DNA of 64,000 nucleotides from Neoaliturus tenellus. Its lineage: Eukaryota; Arthropoda; Insecta; Hemiptera; Cicadellidae. The stretch is taken from the NCBI GenBank assembly GCA_030545055.2, contig CM061537.1, positions 75,223,290-75,287,289 on the forward strand, read 5' to 3'. The position numbers and the translations under genes were made by a program. This document shows positions 44,089-53,613 of the stretch, one piece after another; position 1 is the stretch's first letter, and every line of letters begins with the position of its first letter. The notes beneath the pieces were generated by a model that ran no database searches, was not told the origin of the DNA, and saw nothing but the letters and a program-made list of their open reading frames with translations.

Positions 44089-44169
44089 CTAGCAGTTGTA
44101 TTTCTTGTCCTAACCATTGTAGAATATGTATATTTTTTCATTATATTAAAGAAGTAAAAGAGCAAAAAC

Positions 44170-44212
44170 ACCTATCTTGTTACTGACATATAAGCTCAGT
44201 AACAAGATAGGT
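44170..44212. terminator. 17-bp perfect stem-loop (element B)
   Basis: ACCTATCTTGTTACTGA pairs exactly with TCAGTAACAAGATAGGT across 9 nt, followed by T7 and AAAAC. TGACCTTGAA at 44234 begins the next module. Confidence 0.75.
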
Positions 44213-44233
44213 TTTTTTAAAACACAATTTGGA

Positions 44234-44282
44234 TGACCTTGAAACTTCCCCCTCCACTGCTTTGTTACCCCCACCACTTGAC
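44234..44282 (+). promoter_or_regulatory. accessory promoter module (element B)
   Basis: TGACCTTGAAACTTCCCCCTCCACT followed by TTACCCCCACCACTTGAC; there is no clear TATA. Confidence 0.55.
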
Positions 44283-44354
44283 TATTGGTGTACATGGCAC
44301 ATCGCAATTGGAAACCTCATTCCATCTTCAACAGCCACACCGACAACATCAACA

Positions 44355-44618
44355 ATGGCAAACCTACCAACAGATGAAAGATGTCCTCACGCATGTTGTG
44401 ACTTCGTCCACGAGTTGGAGAAGAGGATGCAGGAGAGGGCGATAAGAAGAAAACAGATCCACTCAGAAAATATCATGATAGTCAACGGCTATCTTTTATT
44501 GTTCGGCCTTATTATGGTTGTACTTTTCATACTGTACGGCATAGTCACATGTGTCGGCAAGGTTGCAGAAGAAAACGCTCGCCACCATCAATTGGAAAGT
44601 TTCAATGTTACTTTGTAA
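44355..44618 (+). CDS. small membrane accessory protein (87 aa, element B)
   Basis: Starts MANLPTDERCPHACCDF at the ATG after CAACA; the upstream open frame is promoter sequence. A charged helix (VHELEKRMQERAIRRKQI) precedes one transmembrane segment of about 23 residues (GYLLLFGLIMVVLFILYGIV), then a short polar tail with NVT. The layout matches the 80-aa membrane protein of element A (18251), although its gene order differs. A tail-anchored or type II protein is likely. Confidence 0.68.
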   Translation: MANLPTDERCPHACCDFVHELEKRMQERAIRRKQIHSENIMIVNGYLLLFGLIMVVLFILYGIVTCVGKVAEENARHHQLESFNVTL

Positions 44619-44647
44619 GTTTTCCTTTTTTTAAAACTCCGTTTGGA

Positions 44648-44695
44648 TGACCTTGAAAATTCCCCCACTACTCCACCACACCCCCCACCACTTCA
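44648..44695 (+). promoter_or_regulatory. accessory promoter module (element B)
   Basis: TGACCTTGAAAATTCCCCCACTACT followed by ACCCCCCACCACTTC, preceded by CTTTTTTTAAAACTCC. Confidence 0.55.
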
Positions 44696-44750
44696 CCATG
44701 TTCCTGCATGAGCATCACATCAACCGTCATTCCTTGTCCGACAAGCAACC

Positions 44751-45050
44751 ATGGCAGACAACAACACCATCAGCCAAGCTGACTCCACTACTGATGTCGG
44801 TACAAGTACGGGTTGGACACTGTCGATCGATAGTGTACACTATTTGGAGTCAATTTGCGAACGTATGAAGGAAATACTGCGGGACAACCCTGGGATCATA
44901 ATACAAATGAATTTAAATTATGATTGGTCCCAAGTTAGAATGCAAGGGGACGACAACAACGGTCAACAATCTCCACAATATTCGCCCATGTCCCCGATCT
45001 ATCCTTACGGCGAGTCTGACGTCGATGAAGATGAGGCTGAAGAGGAGTAA
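44751..45050 (+). CDS. small accessory protein with acidic tail (99 aa, element B)
   Basis: Starts MADNNTISQADSTTDV. The core GWTLSIDSVHYLESICERMK then NPGIIIQMNLNYDWS is strand-helix-strand and clearly related to both halves of the next gene (45239). The tail is acidic (DVDEDEAEEE). The shared MAD...DSTTD leader also links the two. Function unknown. Confidence 0.7.
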   Translation: MADNNTISQADSTTDVGTSTGWTLSIDSVHYLESICERMKEILRDNPGIIIQMNLNYDWSQVRMQGDDNNGQQSPQYSPMSPIYPYGESDVDEDEAEEE

Positions 45051-45082
45051 GCTTCATTCCTTTTTTTAAAACCTAAATTGGA

Positions 45083-45185
45083 TGACCTTGAGAATTCCCC
45101 CTCCACTATTTCCTTTTTTTTAAAACCCAAATTAAATAACCTTGAAAATACCCCCTCCACGTACTTTTGGTTTACCCCCTCTACT
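45083..45185 (+). promoter_or_regulatory. tandemly duplicated accessory promoter module (element B)
   Basis: CTTTTTTTAAAACC...TGACCTTGAGAATTCCCCCTCCACT is repeated about 50 bp later in a decayed form (ATAACCTTGAAAATACCCCC), followed by TACCCCCTCTACTTT. Confidence 0.55.
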
Positions 45186-45238
45186 TTTCAATACTGTTAC
45201 CACAGTCTGTAGCTCACATCATTCCTTGCTTAGCTATC

Positions 45239-45751
45239 ATGGCGGACAGCACTCTTTCTCGAGTTGACTCCACTACGGATGAAGAATGGCCATTTTCCTG
45301 GAATGTTCATCTGCAAGACTCGGCAGAAGTGGATATGTTGCATGAGAAATTGGTGTATGTATTAAACGAAAACCCCAACATTGAATGTAGAATGACTATG
45401 GATTTCGATGCGACAGGGGTCCACACTCAACCTTCCACTTCCAGCCAGCCTGAACCTCAGCTACAGCCAAAGAACTTTACACATCTTTACACTCCAATAC
45501 GGCCGGAGGATGTGGTTATCAGCGAGGCAGACTCTACTACAAGTTATATTGAACCAACGAATTGGAAGCTTGTTGTTGACACCTTACACAAGGTCGACTT
45601 AGTATGTGACAAATTAAAGGAATTGATGATGCAAGATCCTGGTCTTCGTTTTAAAATTGATTTGTTTTTCATCTGGGGAGCACCTGCACGGGGCTCTTCG
45701 TCTGACAGCTCTCTAAGTACAACGGATGAGGAGGAGGAGGAGGACGACTAG
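45239..45751 (+). CDS. two-domain accessory protein made by internal duplication (170 aa, element B)
   Basis: Starts MADSTLSRVDSTTDEEW. Domain 1 (FSWNVHLQDSAEVDMLHEKL, then NPNIECRMTMDFD) and domain 2 (NWKLVVDTLHKVDLVCDKLK, then DPGLRFKIDLFFIW) are copies of the single domain of the 44751 protein. Both have a Trp-led strand, a helix, then an x-P-x-hydrophobic strand. A SEADSTTSY segment before domain 2 repeats the leader, so a whole gene unit was fused in frame. The tail is acidic. Function unknown. Confidence 0.72.
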   Translation: MADSTLSRVDSTTDEEWPFSWNVHLQDSAEVDMLHEKLVYVLNENPNIECRMTMDFDATGVHTQPSTSSQPEPQLQPKNFTHLYTPIRPEDVVISEADSTTSYIEPTNWKLVVDTLHKVDLVCDKLKELMMQDPGLRFKIDLFFIWGAPARGSSSDSSLSTTDEEEEEDD

Positions 45752-45777
45752 TTATCTTTTTTAAAACTCCGTTTGGA

Positions 45778-45815
45778 TGGCCTTGACCTTTCCCCCTCCA
45801 CTGAGTTTATTTAAG
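45778..45815 (+). promoter_or_regulatory. accessory promoter module (element B)
   Basis: TGGCCTTGACCTTTCCCCCTCCACT then TTTATTTAAGG, preceded by CTTTTTTAAAACTCC. Confidence 0.55.
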
Positions 45816-45869
45816 GTGCACTCTCAATGAGTGCAGCATCATTTCATCGCGCACCTTCACCACAGCAAC

Positions 45870-46238
45870 ATGGAGAGTCAACTCAACTACTGTTGCGAAC
45901 GGAAATGTTTTTCATGGCCGAATGACATTGATGTTGCGGATGGTCTGGCGTGTAGAAAATGTGAAGCTTTTGGTCAATGCATGTGTAAGTGCAAGTCTTG
46001 GAAGAAGCCGAAACCGGAGTTGAAGACATTCCATGTGTACCAGATGAGAGGGCATAAGTACACTTGTTGCCCTGAACGTTGCATTGAATTCACATTAAAA
46101 CAGCTAACTGGCTGCAAATTGTGCAACAATCATTTTGCAGGTTTTTGCAAACATTATTTAGGAGCCTGTCAGTACAGATCAACTTGGCATACAGAAGCAC
46201 TCACTATCAATGAAATCGCTATAGATACACAAGAGTAG
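45870..46238 (+). CDS. Cys-rich accessory protein 1 (122 aa, element B)
   Basis: Starts MESQLNYCCERKC at the ATG after CAACA. The Cys pattern CCERKC, DGLACRKCEAFGQCMCKCK, LKTFHVYQM, CCPERCIEF, CKLCN, FCKHYLGACQYRSTW aligns with the element A protein (16798) and the next gene. The positions of GLACRKC and the CCP.RCI.F block are invariant. Probably a zinc-binding intracellular protein; family not recognised. A short AGAGTAG/CTACTCT hairpin overlaps its stop. Confidence 0.75.
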   Translation: MESQLNYCCERKCFSWPNDIDVADGLACRKCEAFGQCMCKCKSWKKPKPELKTFHVYQMRGHKYTCCPERCIEFTLKQLTGCKLCNNHFAGFCKHYLGACQYRSTWHTEALTINEIAIDTQE

Positions 46239-46275
46239 TCTTTCTACTCTTTTCTTTTTTTAAAACTCCATTTGG

Positions 46276-46320
46276 ATGACCTTGACCTTTCCCCCTCCAC
46301 TCACCTTAGTTTATATAAAC
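46276..46320 (+). promoter_or_regulatory. accessory promoter module (element B)
   Basis: TGACCTTGACCTTTCCCCCTCCACT then GTTTATATAAACC (palindromic TATA) near 46310. Confidence 0.6.
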
Positions 46321-46380
46321 CCCATTCCCACTGACCACAGCATCACTTCATCGTGCTCCCTCGTCAAAGCAACATCAACT

Positions 46381-46824
46381 ATGGAAAGTAAGCGCATCTC
46401 ATGTTGCGAGCATAGGTGTTTGGAGATACAAGGCGTCACATATTGTGCAAAGAAGCGTTGGGAGGAAGAGACGGGGACAACCTATTGCTGTGAGGATAAG
46501 TGTTTCCTCTTACCAAAGTGGCAAGTGGATGGGCTGGCCTGCCGGCAATGTGAATGCTTCGGATGTTGCAGGTGTAGATGCAAGAACCAACAGCTGCCAC
46601 CGCCGGTACTACAAACTTTCAAAATCTACAAATCCAAATACTTTTATACTTGTTGTCCGCAGCGGTGTATTAAATTTCACTTCTCCAATCTTACCAATTG
46701 TCGGAAGTGCTACGGACAACCTGATGGGTGGTGCACCTGTTTTCTGGACTCCTGCCGCTACAGATCGGATTGGTTTACAGATCCATTAGAGATTGATGAA
46801 GTCGCCCAGGAAGCACAAGAGTAG
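46381..46824 (+). CDS. Cys-rich accessory protein 2 (147 aa, element B)
   Basis: Starts MESKRISCCEHRCLEIQ. About 25 residues in, an extra CCEDKC module (TTYCCEDKC) repeats the first one, so the N-terminal module is duplicated compared with its two relatives. Then DGLACRQCECFGCCRCRCK, LQTFKIYKSKYFYTCCPQRC, NCRKC, WCTC and CRYRSDW. It is closer to the element A protein in the LPPP and TFKIYKSKYF region than to its immediate neighbour. The same AGAGTAG...CTACTCT stop-overlapping hairpin follows. Confidence 0.75.
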   Translation: MESKRISCCEHRCLEIQGVTYCAKKRWEEETGTTYCCEDKCFLLPKWQVDGLACRQCECFGCCRCRCKNQQLPPPVLQTFKIYKSKYFYTCCPQRCIKFHFSNLTNCRKCYGQPDGWCTCFLDSCRYRSDWFTDPLEIDEVAQEAQE

Positions 46825-46862
46825 TCTTTCTACTCTTCAACTTTTTTAAAACTCCATTTGGA

Positions 46863-46892
46863 TGACCTTGAGATTTCCCCCTCCACTTCCCC
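46863..46892 (+). promoter_or_regulatory. orphan promoter module at the inner edge of the right terminal repeat
   Basis: TGACCTTGAGATTTCCCCCTCCACTTCC follows CTTTTTTAAAACTCC, but no gene comes after it; the terminal repeat starts at once. Confidence 0.5.
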
Positions 46893-47458
46893 ATATACCT
46901 AGAGTACACAGATCCTGGCAGTCAGTAACTCGGTGGCTGTCGTGGGGTGCGCATCGGTGTCGGCGCTCCGTTGTTAGGTTTTCAAGGTCACAGTAATGTC
47001 AAATTGTTGGTGTTGTGCTGGTTCAAGGTCACCTGAGGGATAACCGATTGCCCATTTAGGCAGGGTCATGTCAGAAACTCGAGTTTAACTTGGCACTTTT
47101 GCCGTTTCTCGTCGAAAATTCGCTCCAAGTGGTCAAGGTCACGGGGACTCTGACTGAAACTCGGAGCGTAGTGCGAGAAACGGCAAAAGTGCCAAAAAAT
47201 TTTAAGTTTTGGCGTGACCTTGACCTCAGTGGCGTCGGTGACGTCATTTTGATGACGTAAGGGGTGATGACGTCATCAGCACGTCATTTCTGTGACGTCA
47301 TGGGTGTGACGTCATAGAAATGACGTCATTAGTGATGACGTCATCGATGACGCAATCGATGACGTCATCGATGACGTCATCGGTGAGGTCATTGACCTCG
47401 ATGACGTCATCCCTCAGGTGACCTTGAACTGAGCCAGCACCAACAATTTGACACTACT
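46893..47458. repeat. right terminal inverted repeat, element B
   Basis: Reverse complement of 21081-21646 with about six differences. It carries the mirrored CRE array (47234-47411), nuclear-receptor sites and nested palindromes, and ends CAATTTGACACTACT before the target duplication. Confidence 0.95.
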
Positions 47459-47464
47459 CCTTTT
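47459..47464. repeat. right 6-bp target-site duplication of element B
   Basis: CCTTTT, identical to 21075-21080. Confidence 0.93.
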
Positions 47465-48504
47465 ATTTACAAAAATACTATTCAGTTACTATCCTTCAAT
47501 TAGTTGTGTTGAAATTCCAGGGAATAACATAACGATCCAGTAATATTGAACATACAATGATAAATACATAATGTAATATTGGCATTCATTACAATTCCTT
47601 CATTTCAGTTTTTAATAATGTAAAACTTTAAATTTACCTAATTTCCTAAAAAATTACTGTCAAGGCAAATAAAAAAACTTCAAGTTTCTAAATACAATAA
47701 TACAGTAGTTACTAACAAAAGTATGTTAAATAATGGTTAAAATATTAAAGTTACCATACACATCAAAGGACGTATGTTTTAGCCGTAGGACCAGGTCAGT
47801 AAATAACAATCAAAGTAAAACAATCAGTTGCTTGATATAGCAATTCGTTCCGACTCACTTTCAATAGAAGAATACGTGATATTGAAAATCATCATGATAA
47901 TTTTTAAGTTTGATAATTTAATTGATATTGGTACTGTGCAAGATATGTCTATGTGCAAAGTTGAGGTTCTGAGTAAAATATTATAGTAGTTGTAAAATTA
48001 CGTCTACATGGGATAAAATTCCCCACAAAAATAAATAAACATTTAATTATGTTTAATTGTGTGGACTGGGGGGCGAAAATTCATTGAACCAAACTTGTAG
48101 TAACATGAAAGATGTTCGCGAGGATTGCCTCAGATGTTATAATTTGGCCGCTAGAGTAGAAAAAAAATAATGTTATATTTATTTTGGGTAAAAATGTTTG
48201 GTCGCTAAATTTTGAAATCAGATAGTTTTCTGGGGCAGGAAATAAAAAAGCTTTTTTATTTTAAATGAAAATACTGTACTGCCACCTTTTTAAACTAAAC
48301 ATTAATTTATTACGCACTAAAAGATAAATCAATTGTGTAATCTGCTATTTTAGTTAAAATTTTTGTTGAATTGTAAAATTTAAATTAGCATGCTATCAGG
48401 TAAAGTCAATGATGTACTTCCTAATGAGTTCGTTAGAAATTAAGTGCCATCCCAAATAAAGAACAAATTTTTGGGAGGACTATCGTGCAAATATGATACT
48501 GTCT
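47465..48504. other. host sequence, nothing recognised
   Basis: AT-rich sequence without supported genes, repeats of note or viral similarity. Confidence 0.5.
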
Positions 48505-48506
48505 TA

Positions 48507-49204
48507 CAGGGTGTCCCATACCAACCTGGCACCTCTTTTAAAATAAAAAAAATAAAAAATAAAACAAATTGTGCCGTTGTAGGTAAACACATTTTGCTCT
48601 GTTGATTGACACTGATTTCAATACAGAGGGGACCAGACGTAATTTTGAAGCAACTTTAAAATTTAATATTTTAAACCCTAATCATACTGATTTAGAATAA
48701 TAAATAGCATGACATTATCTTTTTTTAACTGGGGATAATTTAACATATATTATGTCTGAACATTTTACATATAACAGAACTTACCAAACATGTAAATGTC
48801 TAAGAACCTCATTTAAAATAATATACCATCATAAAACATCAATTATCACGTGATTAGTTTTACTAAACATTTAAATACATGTTCATTAATCTCCGTCATG
48901 TTGTAAATTTAATAAAAAAACTTTTTGGACCAAACTGACAATTTTTGTTGGAAACGTATTTAAAAGAGTCTAAGACATTTTTGTGCCAAGACATTTTTGC
49001 TTAACCTAAAATGCTCAGAGAAGAATGAGGAAAATCTAAATTTTAACCTCAAATATTCAATAAACTGCTAAAATTACGCGTACAAGATCAAATTGTAAAG
49101 TTTTCTTAAAAACCGTGTAAAACTAAAAAAAATTATTTAAAGTGAGAGTTAGTATTTGACATTAGTGACTTCCGGTCTGGAGAGGTAATTTCAGATACAC
49201 CCTG
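48507..49204. mobile_element. 698-bp TA-flanked inverted-repeat element (mariner-like MITE)
   Basis: Starts CAGGGTGTCCCATACC after TA (48505-48506) and ends CAGATACACCCTG before TA (49205-49206). The short terminal repeat CAGGGTGT and TA duplication fit a non-autonomous Tc1/mariner-type element. No transposase ORF is visible inside. Confidence 0.55.
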
Positions 49205-49831
49205 TACATTGAAATTACTCTCGGTGGATAGACCGCTTTACCTATAAAGGCACAATTGGTTAATGTTATAAAATTTCTTAAAAAGAGTGTTTCGGTAATC
49301 CGCGACTCCCAGTATGTTGGCAGTTTTCTCAATAATACAGGTCGGTAAGTTTAGTTCTCGCTTGGGAATCACTCTGTAGTAAGTAATATATAGGAGATCT
49401 ACATTACCGACTTTTGACGAATTTCTGATACCCCGATGAGTGAGTCAGTCAGTTACACATTCGGGAGTATATAATTTAGACTTTATTGATGCTATTTTTC
49501 CGAATCTAAGACATGCCCAAAGGTTTGGGAATCGCTCGAACCGTTGTATAACAAATGTGCAGAAAGCACACAAACTTATGTATAGGCCTAATACTCAATT
49601 TAGAGCATTGCATTACAATAAGTATGCAAATCTACTACATACACATTTGTCAAATTCCACTCACCCACACATCAGAGAATCTCAAAACTAGAGGATCTAA
49701 GGAGTGAGTGAGACTTAACATGGACGTTGCTCTTTGCCAATTGATGCTCTCTAAGAAACGGTGTAACAAAATGCCATCTCGTATAGGCTAGGATTTCACG
49801 ATTTGGACATCATAGGAATAATTCTAATGGA
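49205..49831. other. host sequence, nothing recognised
   Basis: An 83-codon frame at 49440-49691 has no recognisable features and no promoter signals; not called as a gene. Confidence 0.45.
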
Positions 49832-49841
49832 GGATGTCAAC

Positions 49842-51829
49842 ATGGGCGCCGACTTTCAAAAATTATTTGGGGGGCTCGAAGAAACTAGGAGAAATTTTAT
49901 AATCCTCCTATAAAAATTTTCTTAATAATTGATACCACATAATTTTAGTTCATAAAAACTTTGTTTTAACTTATATTATAACAGTGTTTTATGTACTAAA
50001 AACAACGAACCCTCGTTTGCTAATAATCATCCTATAGTACGTCATTCCATCCAAAATGAAATTCTTTTATATGTAACTCTGTCCACCGAATACCGTTTTA
50101 GTGTAGGCCTACATAGTCAATGGGTTTGCCTTGTAGGTTAACCAAAAAAATTATGTTTTGGGTTGTAAGTTCTAAGGGTAGACAAGAAATTAAGTAATTC
50201 GATGATAAAACTCAAATTGGTGTCTGGTAGACTTGCAGTATCAGTCCATTTTGGAAAAATTTTATTTATAAAAGAAATTTACTCAAAGTTTCATGCTTGG
50301 CAAAAAGCCAGATAGCATATACCCTATCACATGGCTGAATAAAATCGTCTAAAAAAGGTTTAAGGTACAGTTTATTTATTAGGCCTACTTCTAATACTAC
50401 AAAACAGGCTTACGCAAAGTTACTTTAGAAAAAATGAAAATGACGTTATTTATAATTATCATTTTCAAAACAATTAAAACCTCTACATGATAAATCAAAA
50501 TACGAAATCTGTCCCCAGTTGGCTTTTTTAAGATCTGGAGAAAATTACTTCTAAAACTTCCTAAGCCTGAGATAAACTTTAAGAAAATTTTTAAAATCAG
50601 TTCAATTTGATTTGTTTCTTGATTTGGTATAGTATGTTATGAAGTTTTCCTTACAGTACTAATATTGAAACCTTTTTTTTCAATAAACAACTCTAGTTAC
50701 AGTTATTAAGTTAACGCAGTTACATTATTTCTGTCATTTTTAAAGGTACAGAACTTATAAATAAAATAATTAATAAAAAAGAAAAGATTGACATAAAACA
50801 TGGACGATAGAACCATTGATTTTGTATATGAAGTTGATTGATTTTGTACAGTATTTATAGTCAATGAGAGAACTTGAAGTAGGCCTATATCTTGCAGTCT
50901 TCATTTTGCTCACTCTTAAAATTTTATATAATAACCTTAGTTAAGAACAATTTACTATGTTAATTTGACTTTCTCAACCTTATTCACTTAACGGTCACGT
51001 TACTAGCAATAATCGGTGGTAATTATGATCGGAATTCGGTCCACTGGTTGGTGCATCTCCATTTACGACTACCGTGGTAGTCGTCAAGGAGTAAATGGCG
51101 TGCAAAAAGCCTTTTAAAAAGGTATCGGTTATCCTATCGATGGGTAAACTACGATCATACAAATTAGTGCGCGTGAACGTGACCAATTTTTACATGAGGA
51201 CGAAATCAGGTGACCGAATACGATTGTCGAATCGTACGCAGTAGGCTTGTTCTTATAGATTCCTTGCATCGAACTAAAAATGCCTTGCCATACGTTTTAC
51301 AACTCAAAAAAAACTAGCACTTTTACGTTACGGCATTTAACATGTCTTTAATGATTTCCACATTTAGTAGCATTGATAAGCAAGCCCGAAGTGAAGCCCC
51401 GAAACAGCAGTATAAAGTTTCAAATTTCTGCCAACCAATGATAATCTGGACGTAGAGAATTCCGTGAAAACAAAACTTGGAATAAAGAAATTGAATAAGA
51501 AAAAACGCTTGGGCAGCTAGGGCCTACTCGTTCTCGAACAATACAAAGGAAATACCGTAATATCCATGTGTGTTTTAATTATTGTACTTCAAAGGGGTTT
51601 TTTATTTACAGGGGTTATACTATTTCATTTTCTAAAATGTGTTAAAATACAAAGAGGTGTTATAATTTATAAAAATGCCAGTTTTACAAAACCCTTTACT
51701 TTTACACTAAATCACGGCAGCCGAACAGAAATTTTAACTTGACTTCTTTTGGTCTGGGGGGGCTGAGCCCCCCCGTACAAAATTTTGGGGGGGCTCGAGC
51801 CCCTCGGGCCCCATGGAGTCGGCGCCAGT
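49842..51829. mobile_element. 1988-bp non-autonomous transposon with 10-bp target duplication
   Basis: GGATGTCAAC at 49832-49841 is repeated at 51830-51839. The element begins ATGGGCGCCGACTTTC and ends GAGTCGGCGCCAGT, giving a short inverted repeat around GGCGCCGAC. GGGGGGCTCGA-type subterminal sequence occurs at both ends. A 9-11-bp duplication would fit a Mutator-like element. No transposase is visible. It contains a smaller hairpin around 51050-51115 (CGACTACC/GGTAGTCG). Confidence 0.6.
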
Positions 51830-51839
51830 GGATGTCAAC

Positions 51840-53613
51840 CTTCAAGGCTCAGGGCTCCTGCCGGCTCCAGCCCACAGAGCTTCAAAGTTTCAATTCAATT
51901 ATTCTTAAATATAGATTGGTTTGAATTTTATCATATAACCTTCTTTTTAAACAAGTGAAAGTGTACGTGTGGGCTACGAATGGTAAAAAATATTTAAGGA
52001 GTTTTTTATGAAACTTGTTGTTATAAAAATTTAAGAATTTTTAATTTATATTTCAGTGGCATAACACGGTTACGCAGCTGGTGGCTGGTACCAAAATGTT
52101 TATTAGTCGGAAATTTCGAGTTTGGCGTCGTGTACTCCGTACTCACCATTACCTAGGTCACTAAAAACTAAAAACGGCTTGGACCAAAATGAAAACCTCA
52201 AGCGCAAGCTGGGATATTCTGGGCCTCACCTGCTTTCGAGTTTTAGTCGTCAGCCAAGGGTTTGGGTCACTGCCAAATTTCTAGACGTTCCGCATTGCTT
52301 GGTCTTTATTTTATCATATGTAATGTTTTTTGGCTTATTTTATCTTTTGTTGAGTTAAAAAAGTTTATTTGTTATTTTTTACATATTTTATTTTTTTGTC
52401 TATTCAAATAATATAATTTGTTTTATCTCATTTGTCTTTTACGTGCAAAGGCGTATTTGGGGGTTGCAAGGGGGGGAACAGGTGCCCCCCAATAATTTGG
52501 AAAAATTAAAAAAATTTAAAATTTTCCTTCGAAAAGAATTGCCGTACATAATGAAAGTTATGTTTTGAACTGATTTTTGTGCCCTGCATTTATTAAAGCA
52601 CAGTATTAAGGGGGAAAAGGATCATTGAATATATTTAAACTAAATATAATATATTCAAACTAAAAATATATTCATAAAAAATCTTACCCCTTCATAAAAA
52701 CGCCGAAATTATACGCTCATGTTTACATGTTTAATTATATACATTTTTATATTTATTTATTTATGTTATAATTATGTAGTAGTATAACGTCAACATTATA
52801 TTCCCGTGATGTACTGTTTGTACCCCTGAGTGCAGCCTAACAGTATTTACTGTCAATACATTCATATGTAATGTCATATTGCAAATCAGTTAATTATTTT
52901 GATTCGGATGTGTAGGCAGTATTACGTCAACTATGAACGCACTAGCTAACAACCCGGAAAAATGACGGGCATTTTTTATGATTATTATTCATGAAATTTT
53001 GTTTTTTACAAGTTTTATAGCACAGCATTTATGAAAACCCAGACAACATAATACTAAAACTAAAATTTTGCCATTTAGCAATGCGAAAAGTTATACAACA
53101 ATAATACTTTTATTTGTTACATAATTTGACAATATAGTATGGTAATTTAGGCTATAAAAAATAATAATGTCAGATTTTTACATTACATCCATTTTCAGTA
53201 GTACAATCCAGCTGTCTGCCCAATTGACAAAAATTTATGAGACACGAACCTCAAGGCTTTTAAGATAATACTAGAGATCGCCTCCTGATCGAAATTCGAT
53301 CAAAATTTCGGTTGATCTGGACCCAAGAAGCTTAAAACATTTTAGAACTAAAACATCTGTTCTTCCTAATTTTCTAGCACTTGTTTTTACAACAGCTGTC
53401 TAATGATTCATTCAATCCTCCTTTCTCCATAAGATTAACATTGGAACTTTGAAAGCTTGTTGGGCGCAGCCCTGGAGTCCGATGTGAATTAGAATGTGAT
53501 TCTGCTCATCTACAGGACTATACCTTTCTAACGGTATGCTCGGATTTATCCTACGATGCACACGAGCTGAGAAAAAAGGAGGAAATGAAACATGCTTGCG
53601 TATTAATATATAG
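51840..53613. other. host sequence, nothing recognised
   Basis: AT-rich; contains a C/G-rich run near 52460-52490 (AAGGGGGGGAACAGG...CCCCCC) like the ends of decayed transposons. No gene supported. Confidence 0.45.

Larger units (their letters stand above)
21081..47458 (+). mobile_element. Element B: complete endogenous Polinton/adintovirus, 26.4 kb
   Basis: The element is bounded by 566-bp terminal inverted repeats starting AGTAGTGTC and ending GACACTACT, flanked by a perfect CCTTTT duplication. It encodes all hallmark Polinton genes plus about 16 accessory genes. The two repeats differ by about six substitutions by eye, implying recent integration. Only the ATPase shows a clear coding lesion. 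Genes run left to right except one divergent gene next to the left repeat. Adenain-like protease, hexon/penton, PLA2-like protein and integrase place it with the animal Polintons called adintoviruses. Confidence 0.95.
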
